A DNA stretch of 34,832 nt from Nocardia neocaledoniensis (GTDB taxonomy: Bacteria > Actinomycetota > Actinomycetes > Mycobacteriales > Mycobacteriaceae), in NCBI RefSeq assembly GCF_029868625.1, contig NZ_JARWOJ010000186.1, positions 1 through 34,832 of the forward strand, in the 5' to 3' direction. Both the position numbers and the translations under genes were made by a program. Numbering within the stretch: position 1 is the first letter of the stretch; every line of letters begins with the position of its first letter. This document shows positions 1 to 8,903 of the stretch, in pieces. The notes beneath the pieces are model-generated. The model saw only the letters and a program-made list of their open reading frames with translations, was not told the DNA's origin and did not search any database.

Positions 1-38
1 CTCGACCAGCTCGAGGAACTCGGCGTCGCCCTGAACGG

Positions 39-152
39 GGGCGGGGGGGGTGGGGGTGGGCCCCCGGGGTTTGCCGCCTCCGTCTCTCCGCGGCCGCCCG
101 GGGGGGGGGGGGGGCGCCCCCCCACCCCGGGGGGCCCCCCGGCGCGGCCGCC
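39..152. other. Low-complexity G/C edge, probable sequence error
   Basis: This stretch is almost only long runs of G and C, including more than ten G in a row. The clean coding sequence on each side is in different frames: bases 1-38 read as plausible protein in frame 1, while the dehydratase gene after about 153 is in frame 3. A similar G/C run closes the other end of the window. I read it as base-calling or assembly noise at a contig edge, not as a biological repeat. The 5' part of the first gene cannot be trusted. Confidence 0.75.
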
Positions 153-1529
153 CGCCAGGTCGCCCAGGTATTCGCGCTGTTCACCGGCATGCACCTGTGC
201 CTGTCCGGCAGCACGCTGACCGACGGGACGGCGGCCGTGGCCCACGCCGCCACGACCGGCACCGTGGAACTGGTCGTCACCGACCTCGATCTCGTTCCCC
301 GTCCCCACGTCGCGGGCACCGTGAGCTTCTCGGGCGGGGAACCGGGCATGTCGGTCGAGGTCACGGTCACCGAGGCGCCGGGGGTGGGCGTCGGCCCCGG
401 CCAGGCCGTACCGAACCTGCTGCTCAACGAATTCCACATGACCCATCTGGCGCGCGGCGACCAGGCGATCGCCATGGGCCCGGAGTTCGCGGAGTACACC
501 GGGGTCCGCGCGACCCGGCTGCCCACCGGCGGACTGCTCCTGGTCGACCGTGTGCGCGAATTCGACGGCGCGCGAGGCACTCTCGACCGCGCCGCCTACA
601 CCACCGAATACGACTCGCCCGCCGACTCCTGGTACTACGCCGACACCGCCAACGAATCCATGCCGCATTTCGTGTACATGGAGACCTCGCTGCAGGCGGC
701 GCTGCTCATGGGCTACTACGCCGGGCCGACGCTGACCCAGCCCGGCACCACCCTGAGCCTGCGCAATCTCGGCGGCACCGCGACGGTGCTGCGGCAGGTC
801 GACCTACGGGACCGCACCATCGAACAGTCCTCGCGGATGCTGTCGACGACGATCCTGCCCGGTTCCTCCCTGCAGACCTTCGACTACACGCTCAGCGTGG
901 ACGGCGCGCCGTTCTACACCGGCGAGACCATGTTCGGCTACTTCAGCGACGAGGCGCTCGCCAATCAGACCGGGCTCGACGCCGGGCGGCCCGCGCCGTC
1001 CTGGCTGGCCGAGAACCCGGCGGCCGAGGTCAGGACGATCGACGTGGCCGCCCGCCGCGCCGACCCGAACGCACCCCTGTGCGCGCGCCGCACACTGGCC
1101 CTCATCGACCAGGTGGAGGTGGTCGACGGCGGCGGCGCACACGGTGCGGGATACCTGCATTCGCTGCGGCCCATCGACCCGGCGGACTGGTTCTTCGCGC
1201 GCCACTTCCACCTCGATCCGGTCATCCCCGGCTCGCTCGGCGTCGAGTCGGTGATCCACGCGGTCCAGGAATGGCTCCTGGACGCCGGCCACGCCGCCGA
1301 CATGGCCGACCCGGTGTTCCGCATCCCGGCCGATCTCCCGTTCAGCTGGCGTTACCGCGGCCAGTTCCTGCCCACCGACGGCACCGTCGAGCTCGAAGCC
1401 CACATCAAGGCGCTGCGCCGCGGGCCGCACGGCGTGACCGCGGTGGTGGACGGCTCGCTGTGGAAGCCGGGGCTGCGCATCTACGAGGTGACCGACCTGG
1501 CCGTCGAACTCGTCGATCGGAGCGCGTGA
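153..1529 (+). CDS. PUFA-synthase-like dehydratase domains (PfaC C-terminal type), 5' partial
   Basis: C-terminal part of a polyunsaturated-fatty-acid-synthase-like polyketide synthase carrying FabA-type dehydratase hotdog domains, which remove water from the beta-hydroxyacyl-ACP intermediate. The second domain has the FabA/PfaC signature WFFARHFHLDPVIPGSLG; its first His (residue 339 counted from the ATG at 189) aligns with the FabA catalytic His. An earlier segment, with the MPHFVYMETSLQAA motif, matches the first, often degenerate, PfaC hotdog. The reading frame continues upstream of the ATG at 189 with sensible protein (RQVAQVFALFTG), so that ATG is internal. Ketosynthase and other domains must lie upstream, outside the window or in the damaged edge. 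The stop overlaps the pfaD start (TGATG), suggesting translational coupling. Domain type is secure; the full architecture and product are unknown. Confidence 0.85.
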   Translation, partial: RQVAQVFALFTGMHLCLSGSTLTDGTAAVAHAATTGTVELVVTDLDLVPRPHVAGTVSFSGGEPGMSVEVTVTEAPGVGVGPGQAVPNLLLNEFHMTHLARGDQAIAMGPEFAEYTGVRATRLPTGGLLLVDRVREFDGARGTLDRAAYTTEYDSPADSWYYADTANESMPHFVYMETSLQAALLMGYYAGPTLTQPGTTLSLRNLGGTATVLRQVDLRDRTIEQSSRMLSTTILPGSSLQTFDYTLSVDGAPFYTGETMFGYFSDEALANQTGLDAGRPAPSWLAENPAAEVRTIDVAARRADPNAPLCARRTLALIDQVEVVDGGGAHGAGYLHSLRPIDPADWFFARHFHLDPVIPGSLGVESVIHAVQEWLLDAGHAADMADPVFRIPADLPFSWRYRGQFLPTDGTVELEAHIKALRRGPHGVTAVVDGSLWKPGLRIYEVTDLAVELVDRSA

Positions 1530-3097
1530 TGACCACGATGCGCACCGTGGCGGTCGCCACCACCACCGAGGCCATCACCGCCCTGCTGCTCGATCTGGAC
1601 TCGCCGGTGTGGATCGTCCGCGCCGACGGACAGGTCGGCGCCACCGCCGACGAGAGCGTCGCCGCCCGGGCCCAGGTGCTCGCCGCGGCCGCACCGCTGC
1701 CACCGGAACGCCTCGGCGACAGCGCGTTCCGCGCGGCCCACGGTGTCCGCGCGGCCTACGCGGCGGGCGCGATGGCCAACGGCATCGCCTCGCCCGCCCT
1801 GGTGAAAGCCATGGCGCGGCACGGTTACCTGGCCGCCTACGGCGCCGCGGGTGTCGCACCGGCCACGGTGGACGCGGCACTGGGCGAGCTCGCCGGGGAA
1901 CTGGGCGCGCAGCCGTTCGCCTGTAATCTCATCCACAGTCCGAGCGAACCCGCGCTGGAACGGGCGATCGTCGACGCCTGCCTGCGCCACGGCGTGCGCT
2001 GCGTGGAGGCCTCCGCCTTCATGGACCTGACCACCGAGGTGGTGCGCTACCGCGCCCTCGGCCTCGGTGTCGACCGGCGAGGTGGCATCGAGATCGGGCA
2101 CCGGGTGATCGCCAAGGTCTCCCGGGTCGAGGTGGCCGAACTGTTCCTGCGCCCCGCGCCGACCCGGCTGCTGCGCGAACTCGTCGCGGCGGGCCGGATC
2201 ACCGCCGAGCAGGCCCGGCTCGCCGAGCAGGTGCCGATGGCCGACGACATCACCGCCGAGGCCGACTCCGGTGGGCACACCGACCGCAGGCCGCTGACGG
2301 TCCTGCTGCCGGAATTGATCGCCACCCGGGATCGCCTGGCCGCCACCGTGCCCGGCGCCGACCGCGTGCGGATCGGCGCGGCCGGTGGCCTGGGCACACC
2401 CGACGCCGTCGCGGCCGCCTTCGGTCTCGGCGCCGCCTATGTGGTGACGGGGTCGGTCAACCAGTCGGCCGTCGAGGCGGCGCAGTGCGGCGCCACCAAG
2501 ACCCTGCTGGCGCGCGCCGAATTCGCCGACTGCGCCATGTCGCCGTCCTCGGACATGTTCGAACTCGGCGTGCAGGTGCAGGTGCTGCGCCGGGGCACGA
2601 TGTTCGCGGCCCGCGCGCAGAAGCTCTACGACACCTACCGCGCCTACCCGGGGCTCGACGCCCTGCCGGGACCGTTGCGCGCCGACCTGGAATCCACCCT
2701 GTTCCGCAGGCCGCTCGACGAGGTGTGGCAGGAGTGCGTCCGGTACTTCACCGAGCGCGACCCGGCCCAGCTGACCGGGGCCGAGGGTGACCCGAAAGCC
2801 AAGATGGCGTTGGTGTTCCGGTGGTACCTCGGGCTGTCCTCGGGCTGGAGTATCCGCGGCGAGGCCGATCGGGTCGCCGACTACCAGATCTGGTGCGGGC
2901 CCGCGATGGGCGCCTTCAACAGTTGGGTGGCGGGCTCGCACCTCGCCGCGCCGGAGAACCGCGCCGTCGCCGAGATCGCCGGACAGCTCCTGTTCGGCGC
3001 CGCCTACCTCACCCGCGTCACCCAGCTGCGCACCGCCGGTGTGCGGCTGCCCGCGGCGTGTGCCCGCTACATCCCCCGCCCGCTGGAGGACCGATGA
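1529..3097 (+). CDS. pfaD: PfaD-type enoyl reductase (FMN TIM barrel)
   Basis: 522-residue member of the PfaD / 2-nitropropane-dioxygenase-like family, the FMN enoyl reductase acting in trans in PUFA synthases and some trans-AT PKSs. Visible features: an N-terminal segment with the SPVWIVR motif, the barrel strands GMANG-type and [10 protein letters not shown], a phosphate-binding region [16 protein letters not shown] followed by VVTGSVNQ, and the typical PfaD C-terminal half with [20 protein letters not shown] and a [13 protein letters not shown] motif. Length is close to the usual 530-550. The ATG overlaps the stop of the dehydratase gene, and its own stop overlaps the next ATG, so it sits in a tightly coupled operon. 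It presumably reduces the enoyl intermediate made by the upstream dehydratase. Family assignment is firm; the chain it works on is unknown. Confidence 0.9.
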   Translation: MTTMRTVAVATTTEAITALLLDLDSPVWIVRADGQVGATADESVAARAQVLAAAAPLPPERLGDSAFRAAHGVRAAYAAGAMANGIASPALVKAMARHGYLAAYGAAGVAPATVDAALGELAGELGAQPFACNLIHSPSEPALERAIVDACLRHGVRCVEASAFMDLTTEVVRYRALGLGVDRRGGIEIGHRVIAKVSRVEVAELFLRPAPTRLLRELVAAGRITAEQARLAEQVPMADDITAEADSGGHTDRRPLTVLLPELIATRDRLAATVPGADRVRIGAAGGLGTPDAVAAAFGLGAAYVVTGSVNQSAVEAAQCGATKTLLARAEFADCAMSPSSDMFELGVQVQVLRRGTMFAARAQKLYDTYRAYPGLDALPGPLRADLESTLFRRPLDEVWQECVRYFTERDPAQLTGAEGDPKAKMALVFRWYLGLSSGWSIRGEADRVADYQIWCGPAMGAFNSWVAGSHLAAPENRAVAEIAGQLLFGAAYLTRVTQLRTAGVRLPAACARYIPRPLEDR

Positions 3098-4788
3098 CAC
3101 TCGTCGACACCACCGCGACCACCGGCACCGCCTGGATGCTGTGCCCCGCCTGCGACACGATGATCTACCGCAAACGCTACGAGCGGGCGAGCCGGGTGTG
3201 CCCCGAATGCGACGGCCACGGCATGCTCACCGCGGACCAGCGGGTCGACCAGCTCCTCGACGCGGGGACGGCTCGGCCGATCGCCACCGCGGCGACCGTC
3301 ACCGACCCGCTCGGCTTCACCGACACCCGCGCCTATTCCGAGCGGATCGAGCAGGCGCGGACGAGCACGGAGCTGCCGGAGGCGATCCGGTGCGTGCGCG
3401 GCACCCTCGACGGCACACCGATCGTGCTGGCGGTCATGGACTTCCGCTTCCTCGGCGGCAGTCTCGGCAGTGCCGTCGGTGAGGCGGTCACCGCCGCGGC
3501 GGAAGCGGCGCTGGCCGACCGGGCCCCGCTGGTGCTCGTGACCGCCTCGGGTGGGGCGCGGATGCAGGAGGGCATCGTCGCGCTGATGCAGATGGCCAAG
3601 ACCAGCAGGGCGCTGCGCCGGCTCGACGACGCCGGCGTGCTGACCATCTCGATCATCACCGACCCCACCTACGGTGGTGTCGCGGCGTCGTTCGCCACGG
3701 CCACCGACATCATCATCGCCGAACCCGGTGCGCGCCTGGGCTTCGCGGGCCCGCGGGTGATCCAGCAGACCATCGGCCAGACCCTGCCCGCGGGCTTCCA
3801 GACCGCGGAATTCCTGCTGGAACACGGCATCGTCGACATGATCTGCCACCGCTGGGCCCTGCGTACCCGGCTCTCGCGGCTGGTCGCGATGACGAACCGG
3901 CCGCAGCGCCACACCGGGCCCGGCGACGCCGACGCGGTGATCACCGACCCCGCCGTACTCACCAGCGGCGAATCCTGGGATCGCGTCCGCGCGGCCCGAC
4001 GGCTCGGCAGGCCCACCGCACTGGACTATTTCGCCGGCGCCTTCGACGACTTCGTCGAGCTGCACGGCGATCGCATGGCGGCCGACTGCCCCGCCATGAT
4101 CACGGGCCTGGCCCGCCTCGACGGCCTGCCGGTCGTCGTGCTCGGCACCCAGAAGGGCCACACCGGCCCCGAACTCACCGAACGCAACTACGGGATGCCC
4201 ACTCCGGCGGGCTATCGCAAGGCCGTCCGGGTGCTTCGCCTTGCCGCGAAGCTCGGCCGTCCGGTCGTCGCGCTGGTCGACACGGCAGGCGCCTATCCCG
4301 GCATCGAGGCCGAGGAACAGGGCCAGGCGGTGGCCATCGCCGAATCGCTGAAACTGCTGGCGGGACTGCCCGTTCCGGTGGTCACCGTGATCACCGGCGA
4401 AGGCGGCAGCGGCGGGGCGCTCGCGCTGGCGCTGGCCGACCGGGTCCTGGTGTGCGAGAACGCGATCTATTCGGTGATCAGCCCCGAGGGGTGCGCGGCC
4501 ATCCTCTGGAAGGACCCCGCCGCCGCGCCACAGGCCGCCGCCGCGCTGCGCGTGGACGCCGCCGCCCTGCTCGAGCTCGGCATCGCCGACGCCGTCGTCC
4601 CGGAACCCGATGGCGGCGCCGATCGCGATCCCGTCGGCGCGGCAGCGCTGCTGAAACGGGCGGTGCGCCAAGCCGTGCACGAACTGCGCGCCTGGCCGAC
4701 CGCGGAGCTGATCGCACAGCGACACAGCCGCTTCCGTGGCTACGGCCTGCCCCGCGAACTCCCGGAGACCTCATGGTCGACTTCCTGA
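3094..4788 (+). CDS. accDA: Acetyl-CoA carboxylase carboxyltransferase, AccD-AccA fusion
   Basis: 564-residue fusion of the beta (AccD) and alpha (AccA) carboxyltransferase subunits; it transfers CO2 from carboxybiotin to acetyl-CoA to make malonyl-CoA. The AccD half opens with a four-Cys zinc ribbon (C17, C20, C36, C39) and has SGGARMQEG and [11 protein letters not shown] crotonase-fold motifs. The AccA half (from about residue 300) has [24 protein letters not shown] and [11 protein letters not shown]. The start chosen is the ATG overlapping the pfaD stop (ATGA); longer forms would run into pfaD. This is the E. coli/plastid subunit type, unlike the BC-BCCP alpha plus AccD5/6-type beta carboxylases that are housekeeping in mycolic actinomycetes. 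It therefore probably supplies malonyl-CoA to the PKS next to it (inference). Confidence 0.9.
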   Translation: MTLVDTTATTGTAWMLCPACDTMIYRKRYERASRVCPECDGHGMLTADQRVDQLLDAGTARPIATAATVTDPLGFTDTRAYSERIEQARTSTELPEAIRCVRGTLDGTPIVLAVMDFRFLGGSLGSAVGEAVTAAAEAALADRAPLVLVTASGGARMQEGIVALMQMAKTSRALRRLDDAGVLTISIITDPTYGGVAASFATATDIIIAEPGARLGFAGPRVIQQTIGQTLPAGFQTAEFLLEHGIVDMICHRWALRTRLSRLVAMTNRPQRHTGPGDADAVITDPAVLTSGESWDRVRAARRLGRPTALDYFAGAFDDFVELHGDRMAADCPAMITGLARLDGLPVVVLGTQKGHTGPELTERNYGMPTPAGYRKAVRVLRLAAKLGRPVVALVDTAGAYPGIEAEEQGQAVAIAESLKLLAGLPVPVVTVITGEGGSGGALALALADRVLVCENAIYSVISPEGCAAILWKDPAAAPQAAAALRVDAAALLELGIADAVVPEPDGGADRDPVGAAALLKRAVRQAVHELRAWPTAELIAQRHSRFRGYGLPRELPETSWSTS

Positions 4789-4874
4789 TCCGCCATCCGC
4801 TGACCGCCCTGCGACAGGGCCTGCAGCGCACCGACCCCGCCGCGACCGAACCCCGAGATCCAGGAGCAGCCCCG

Positions 4875-5411
4875 ATGACCGAGTCCGTGACCAGTGACCC
4901 CGCCGCGCGGGCGGTCAGCCCGACCGAAGCGGACCACAGCCTCGCGGTGCTCAGCCGCCACGCCATGAGCGTGCGTGCCACCGGGTCGGCCCCGACCTCG
5001 GTGACGGTCGCCAACGGCCCGGTGTCCCTGCGCATCACGTGGGACGAGCGGGCCTCGGTGCCCGCCGGCGACGGTGACACGGCCGGGCATCTGATGCTCG
5101 TCCCGACCGACACCGCCGCCGACAGTTCGCCCGTCGCGGCGCGGCCCGCCGACGACGGCGCCGCGTCGACGTTTCCCCTCACCGCCGAGACCGTCGGCGT
5201 GTTCTATCACGCGCCGGAACCCGGTGCCGCGCCGTTCGTCGCCGTGGGCGACCCCGTCCGCGCCGGTCAGCAGGTGGGCATCATCGAGGCGATGAAGCTG
5301 ATGATCCCGGTCACCGCCACCCGGGAGGGCGTGGTGGCGGAGATCCTGGTCGACAACGGTGACGCCGTGGAGCACGGCCAAGCGCTGATCGTGTTCGAGG
5401 CACTGCGGTGA
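4875..5411 (+). CDS. accB: Biotin carboxyl carrier protein (BCCP)
   Basis: 178-residue biotinyl carrier of a multi-subunit acetyl-CoA carboxylase. The C-terminal 70 residues are a biotinyl/lipoyl domain with the biotinylation motif EAMKLM (Lys141 in this numbering) and the flanking VGDPVRAGQ and DNGDAVEHGQ turns. The N-terminal part is Ala/Asp-rich linker plus a small conserved helix. I chose ATG 4875 because AGGAG lies 8 bases upstream and the family-like segment starts about 15 residues later. An in-frame ATG at 4773 would overlap accDA and add 34 residues (212 total); it also has a GGAG upstream and fits the overlapping style of the operon, so it remains possible. The stop overlaps the accC GTG start. 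Confidence 0.85.
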   Translation: MTESVTSDPAARAVSPTEADHSLAVLSRHAMSVRATGSAPTSVTVANGPVSLRITWDERASVPAGDGDTAGHLMLVPTDTAADSSPVAARPADDGAASTFPLTAETVGVFYHAPEPGAAPFVAVGDPVRAGQQVGIIEAMKLMIPVTATREGVVAEILVDNGDAVEHGQALIVFEALR

Positions 5412-6775
5412 CCCCGCCCTTCCGTAAGGTGCTGGTCGCCAATCGCGGGGAGATCGCGCTCCGGGTGATCCGCACCTGCCGCGAACTCGGCATCGCGACG
5501 GTGGCGGTGCACTCGGCCGCCGACCGTGATTCGGCGGCGGTGCGCCTGGCCGACGAGCGCGTCCAGATCGGCCCGGCCCCGGCCAAACGCAGTTACCTGT
5601 CGATCCCCGCGATCATCGAGGCGGCCCGCGCCACCGGCGCCGACGCCATCCATCCCGGCTACGGATTCCTCTCGGAGGACCCGGATTTCGCCGAGGTGTG
5701 CCAGGCGGAGGGCTTCGTGTTCGTCGGGGCGCCGTCGACGGTCATGGCCCGGCTCGGCGACAAGTCCACCGCCCGCGCGCTGATGGCCGACGCGGGCCTG
5801 CCCCTGCTGCCCGGCAGCCGCGACGCCATCGACGATCCCGACGCGGCGCGCGCCCTGGCCGACGAGATCGGCTATCCGGTGATCATCAAAGCCGTCGCCG
5901 GTGGCGGTGGGCGCGGGATGCGGGTGGTGCGTGACGGCGACGAATTCGCCACGGCCTGGCAGCACACCAGGGCCGCGGCTGCCGCCGTCTTCGGTGACGG
6001 CAGGCTCTACGTCGAGCGCTACCTGGAGTCGGCCCGGCACGTGGAGGTCCAGATCCTCGCCGACACCCACGGCACGGTCGTCCACCTCGGCCTGCGGGAC
6101 TGCTCGCTGCAGCGCAGGCACCAGAAGCTGGTCGAGGAAGCGCCGGCGCCCGGCCTGTCACCGGACCTGGCCGAACGCATCGGCGCCGCCGCCGTGCGCG
6201 GGTGCGCGGCCGCCGGCTATGTGGGCGCGGGCACCGTGGAGTTCCTGCTCGCCCCCGACGGCGCGTTCTACTTCATGGAGGTCAACTGCCGCCTCCAGGT
6301 CGAGCACCCGGTCACCGAGATGGTCACCGGCGTCGATCTGGTCGCCGAACAACTGCGGATCGCGGCCGGTGAACCGCTGACCCTCGACGCCGATCAGTGG
6401 CCAGGAGGGGTCGCCATCGAATGCCGCCTCAATGCCGAAGACCCCGAACGCGCGTTCGCGCCCGCCCCCGGCACCCTCGTCGACTGCGCGCTCCCGGCAG
6501 GTCCCTTCGTGCGCGTGGACACACATGTCGCAGCGGGCTATGCCGTTCCGCCACACTATGATTCGCTGCTCGCCAAGGTCATCGTGTGGGCTCCCGACCG
6601 CCCAACCGCCATCGCCCGCATGCGCCGCGCCCTAGCCGAGACCACCATCACCGGCCCCGGCGTGGCCACCACCACCGACTTCCTCCACGACATCCTCGAC
6701 CATCCGCGTTTCCGGTCCGCCACCCACGACACGGCCCTCATCGGCGAGCTGAACACACCGGTCGCCGTGCGCTGA
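5408..6775 (+). CDS. accC: Biotin carboxylase subunit of acetyl-CoA carboxylase
   Basis: 455-residue stand-alone biotin carboxylase, about the usual 445-455 length. It carboxylates biotin on BCCP using ATP and bicarbonate. Seen in order: N-terminal ANRGEIALRVIRT, IHPGYGFLSED near residue 81, the ATP-grasp glycine loop GGGGRGM (165-171), HVEVQILAD, and the bicarbonate/biotin site EVNCRLQVEHPVTEM (291-305). The usual sequence there is N-T/S-R; here the middle residue is Cys294, a mild oddity. The GTG start overlaps the accB stop (GTGA). There is no BCCP domain at the C-terminus, so this is the E. coli arrangement with separate subunits. With accDA and accB it forms a complete enzyme in one operon. 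Confidence 0.92.
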   Translation: MTPPFRKVLVANRGEIALRVIRTCRELGIATVAVHSAADRDSAAVRLADERVQIGPAPAKRSYLSIPAIIEAARATGADAIHPGYGFLSEDPDFAEVCQAEGFVFVGAPSTVMARLGDKSTARALMADAGLPLLPGSRDAIDDPDAARALADEIGYPVIIKAVAGGGGRGMRVVRDGDEFATAWQHTRAAAAAVFGDGRLYVERYLESARHVEVQILADTHGTVVHLGLRDCSLQRRHQKLVEEAPAPGLSPDLAERIGAAAVRGCAAAGYVGAGTVEFLLAPDGAFYFMEVNCRLQVEHPVTEMVTGVDLVAEQLRIAAGEPLTLDADQWPGGVAIECRLNAEDPERAFAPAPGTLVDCALPAGPFVRVDTHVAAGYAVPPHYDSLLAKVIVWAPDRPTAIARMRRALAETTITGPGVATTTDFLHDILDHPRFRSATHDTALIGELNTPVAVR

Positions 6776-6901
6776 TCGCCGCCCCCGAGGGATCGCCCAT
6801 GCGCCGAGCCCGCCTCGACGATCCGGCCGACCGGCCGCGGGTGACGACGGTTCGGTGCGGTCGACCGCGCTTGCGCGAGAGGGCATGTGGGCGTCGCGCG
6901 T

Positions 6902-7522
6902 TCAGGTGGACGGGCGTGGACCGCGCTGCGGGCCGGGGCGGCCGTTCAGGAGCAAGGGGACCGGCCTGCGGAGGTCGACCATCCGTGCGGTCGGGATGTC
7001 GCGCCGGCGCTCGATGATCGTCCCGACCGACGCGGTGCCGACCGAGACGGAGACGGTGCAGTCGCCGAGGCCGAGGGCGACGAGATGCGCGTCGCGGACG
7101 GTCGCCGCCAGCGGCTGCACCTCCAGTGCGAGCACGAGTTCCAGGGTGAGCGATCCGGACGACTGCCCGTCCACGAGGATCTCGAGGCGCGGTCGGTAGG
7201 TGTGGGTGAGGTCGTGGGCGAGCAGCTCGACGTTCTCCTCGGGGCCGGTGCGGGTGCGCTGGGCGGCGCCACGGAGCCGGTCGTATCCGCGCCACCCGGC
7301 GAGCGCCGCGTCGCCGACGCTGATGTCGAGCAGGCCGTCCACGGCGGCCGCGATCTCGGGCAGCGCGAGATCGCGCACGAGCGGGCCCAGCGCCGGTGCG
7401 GCCAGCCGTATCTCGCGATCGAAGCCGAGCTCGCGCAAGCGGGCGGTCAGCTCGGCGCGCCCGACCTCGTGGGAGGCGTTGTCGTACAGCACCGCTCGCG
7501 CGGTCAGGGCGTCGGGGAACAT
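6902..7522 (-). CDS. Conserved hypothetical protein, partner of the adjacent membrane protein
   Basis: 206-residue protein of no recognised function. It looks soluble: no signal peptide or membrane segment. The middle has HTYRPRLEILVDGQ followed by alternating hydrophobic strands (LTLELVLALEVQPL, LVALGLGDCTVSV), suggesting a beta-rich C-terminal domain. The ATG overlaps the stop of the upstream frameshifted secreted/membrane gene (TGATG), so the two are co-transcribed and probably work together. Similar pairs (an Ig-like surface protein with a TM helix, then a soluble beta-rich protein) are, from memory, common in actinomycetes, but no role is established. It converges with accC across 126 bp in which I see no clear terminator. 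Confidence 0.65.
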   Translation of the reverse strand: MFPDALTARAVLYDNASHEVGRAELTARLRELGFDREIRLAAPALGPLVRDLALPEIAAAVDGLLDISVGDAALAGWRGYDRLRGAAQRTRTGPEENVELLAHDLTHTYRPRLEILVDGQSSGSLTLELVLALEVQPLAATVRDAHLVALGLGDCTVSVSVGTASVGTIIERRRDIPTARMVDLRRPVPLLLNGRPGPQRGPRPST

Positions 7523-8201
7523 CAGCGGACCTCTCGCACGGTGATGATCGGTTCCGGTCGGTGCGTCCTGATCGCCACGGTCGGCACCCGGGGTGGCTCG
7601 GTCCTGACCACCAGGCGTGGCCGTGGATCGGCATGGACGCGAACACTGACCTCGGGGGATCGCTGTTCGGGCGGGACGCGGACACCCACCCCGGGTGGTC
7701 GCGGATCAGGTGTGCGTGATCGTCCACGGAAAGCGAGCGCGATGGCCCCGCCGACGAGCAGCAGACCGACGAGCCCGACCGGCCCGGCCGACGGCGACCC
7801 CGAGGATCCGTCCGGGCCTTGCGCTTCGGCGGTCGGCGGCACCGGGTCGATGACGGGCGGCTCCTCGGTGACGACAGGTTCGGTGACGACCGGTTCGGTG
7901 ATGACCGGCTCCGTGACCACCGGGACAGCGAGGATCCGGACCTCACCTCACCGCACAGCCAGTTCGTCCCGGACACCGAGATCGAGCCACCCTGCCTGGC
8001 GGTAGCCGGGGCCCGCACTGTCGGTGTGAACCCGTCGCTGGTCCCACCACCGGAGGTCGTGGTCGTTGTGCCCGAGGGTGGCACCGTCGAAGACGGTTGC
8101 GCCACCGCCCAACTCGCGGCCCACACCCCGGCCACCACGAGACTCCCCACGAGCACCCCCACCCGAGATACCCGCCCCCGAACCACCGAACCCACCGTCA
8201 T
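7522..8201 (-). pseudogene. Secreted/membrane-anchored protein split by a 5-bp tandem duplication
   Basis: Two open frames make one sensible protein. The first starts at ATG 8201 with a signal peptide (core VGVLVGSLVVAGVWAASWA), a Ser/Thr linker and the opening of an Ig-like domain (GGSISVSGTNWLCGEV). The second frame (read through 7522) gives RILAVPVVTEP, a TEPV repeat, a transmembrane helix (GLVGLLLVGGAIALAF) and a basic tail. The switch falls at a tandem duplication, CCTCA CCTCA at 7941-7950. Deleting one 5-bp unit joins the frames as GEV-RIL and gives a 224-residue protein. As written, the first frame runs on into nonsense. It may be a true pseudogene, a slippage switch or a sequencing error. 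No LPXTG motif is seen. Confidence 0.6.
7941..7952. repeat. 5-bp tandem duplication at the frameshift
   Basis: Two copies of CCTCA (7941-7945, 7946-7950) followed by CC, lying exactly where the secreted-protein gene changes frame. Loss of one copy restores a continuous reading frame. This is the signature expected of slipped-strand replication, or of an assembly error. Confidence 0.6.
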
Positions 8202-8291
8202 GGGCTGATCTATGATCCGCGACAAGCTTCGTCAAGCGGGATGGATCCGACTTCGGCACCAACCGTTCTCCGACACCGCACAGAGCGCGCG

Positions 8292-8876
8292 TCAGTACCA
8301 ATACGGCGGCTCGCGCGACGGGTCGTCGGGCACGGCGTCGAGGCGCCGATCAGCCACGAGCAGCGCTATCGCCTCCGCGTCGGCACCGATCGAGGCGAAG
8401 TGCGGATCGACATCGTGGGCGACACACCACGCACGGTCCGCGGGCCAGATGAACGCGGGATCGGGGCAATCGCCGAACGGCCATCGTTCGCGATCATCGC
8501 TGTTCCAGTCCGCGTAGTCGGCGAGCGCGCCAGCGAGTAGCCAGTAGTCCCGGTGGGGAATCACGAGCTGCGGCGCCGAGTCGACAGTGATCGTGCTCCG
8601 CCCGTTCCAGAGCGCGAAATAGCAGGTGTCGGGCGTGGTCGTGAAGCGTGCCAGGGTTTCCAACGCCATGCCGACCTGTTCCTTCTCCGACAGTGCGCGT
8701 TGATCGAAGCGGACGTCGTTCAGCTGTTGCCCGGAAAAGCTCGGGTCGGGGATGAACCTGACCCGAGCGTATCCGGGGTATCCGGCCGGGCCGCGCGCGG
8801 CCAGCCGATGCCACGCGAGCCCCTGCTCGAGGAGCCACTCGGCGGCCGTCGCGTCACGGCAGAGTGTGAAACCCAC
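8292..8876 (-). CDS. Uncharacterised actinobacterial protein
   Basis: 194-residue protein with no function I can name. It is acidic and Trp/Tyr-rich, starts MGFTLCRDATAAEWL, and contains PGYARVRFIPDP, CYFALWNGR and a C-terminal WPADRAWCVAHDVDPHFASI segment, ending in REPPYWY. It has no signal peptide or membrane helix. The start is a GTG; an ATG 8 bases upstream is out of frame. It lies 27 bases after the last permease gene on the same strand, so it may be read through from the Ugp-like operon, though its content (resembling small immunity or SMI-type proteins only in general character) does not suggest transport. Confidence 0.7.
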   Translation of the reverse strand: MGFTLCRDATAAEWLLEQGLAWHRLAARGPAGYPGYARVRFIPDPSFSGQQLNDVRFDQRALSEKEQVGMALETLARFTTTPDTCYFALWNGRSTITVDSAPQLVIPHRDYWLLAGALADYADWNSDDRERWPFGDCPDPAFIWPADRAWCVAHDVDPHFASIGADAEAIALLVADRRLDAVPDDPSREPPYWY

Positions 8877-8903
8877 TCGACCATTGTGAACGGGGCTCGG
8901 CGC

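Noticed and set aside
39..152. G-rich runs as a G-quadruplex or repeat element
   Set aside because: The break in reading frame and the matching noise at the other end favour sequence error.
1481..4725. Long open frames of more than 500 codons on the minus strand opposite pfaD and accDA
   Set aside because: They are shadows of high-GC coding on the plus strand: rich in Arg/Gly/His, no recognisable domain, while the plus strand encodes clear families.
7948..8301. Gly/Arg-rich minus-strand frame of 117 codons
   Set aside because: It overlaps, in another frame, the convincing signal peptide and Ig-like start of the frameshifted gene, and has no domain character.
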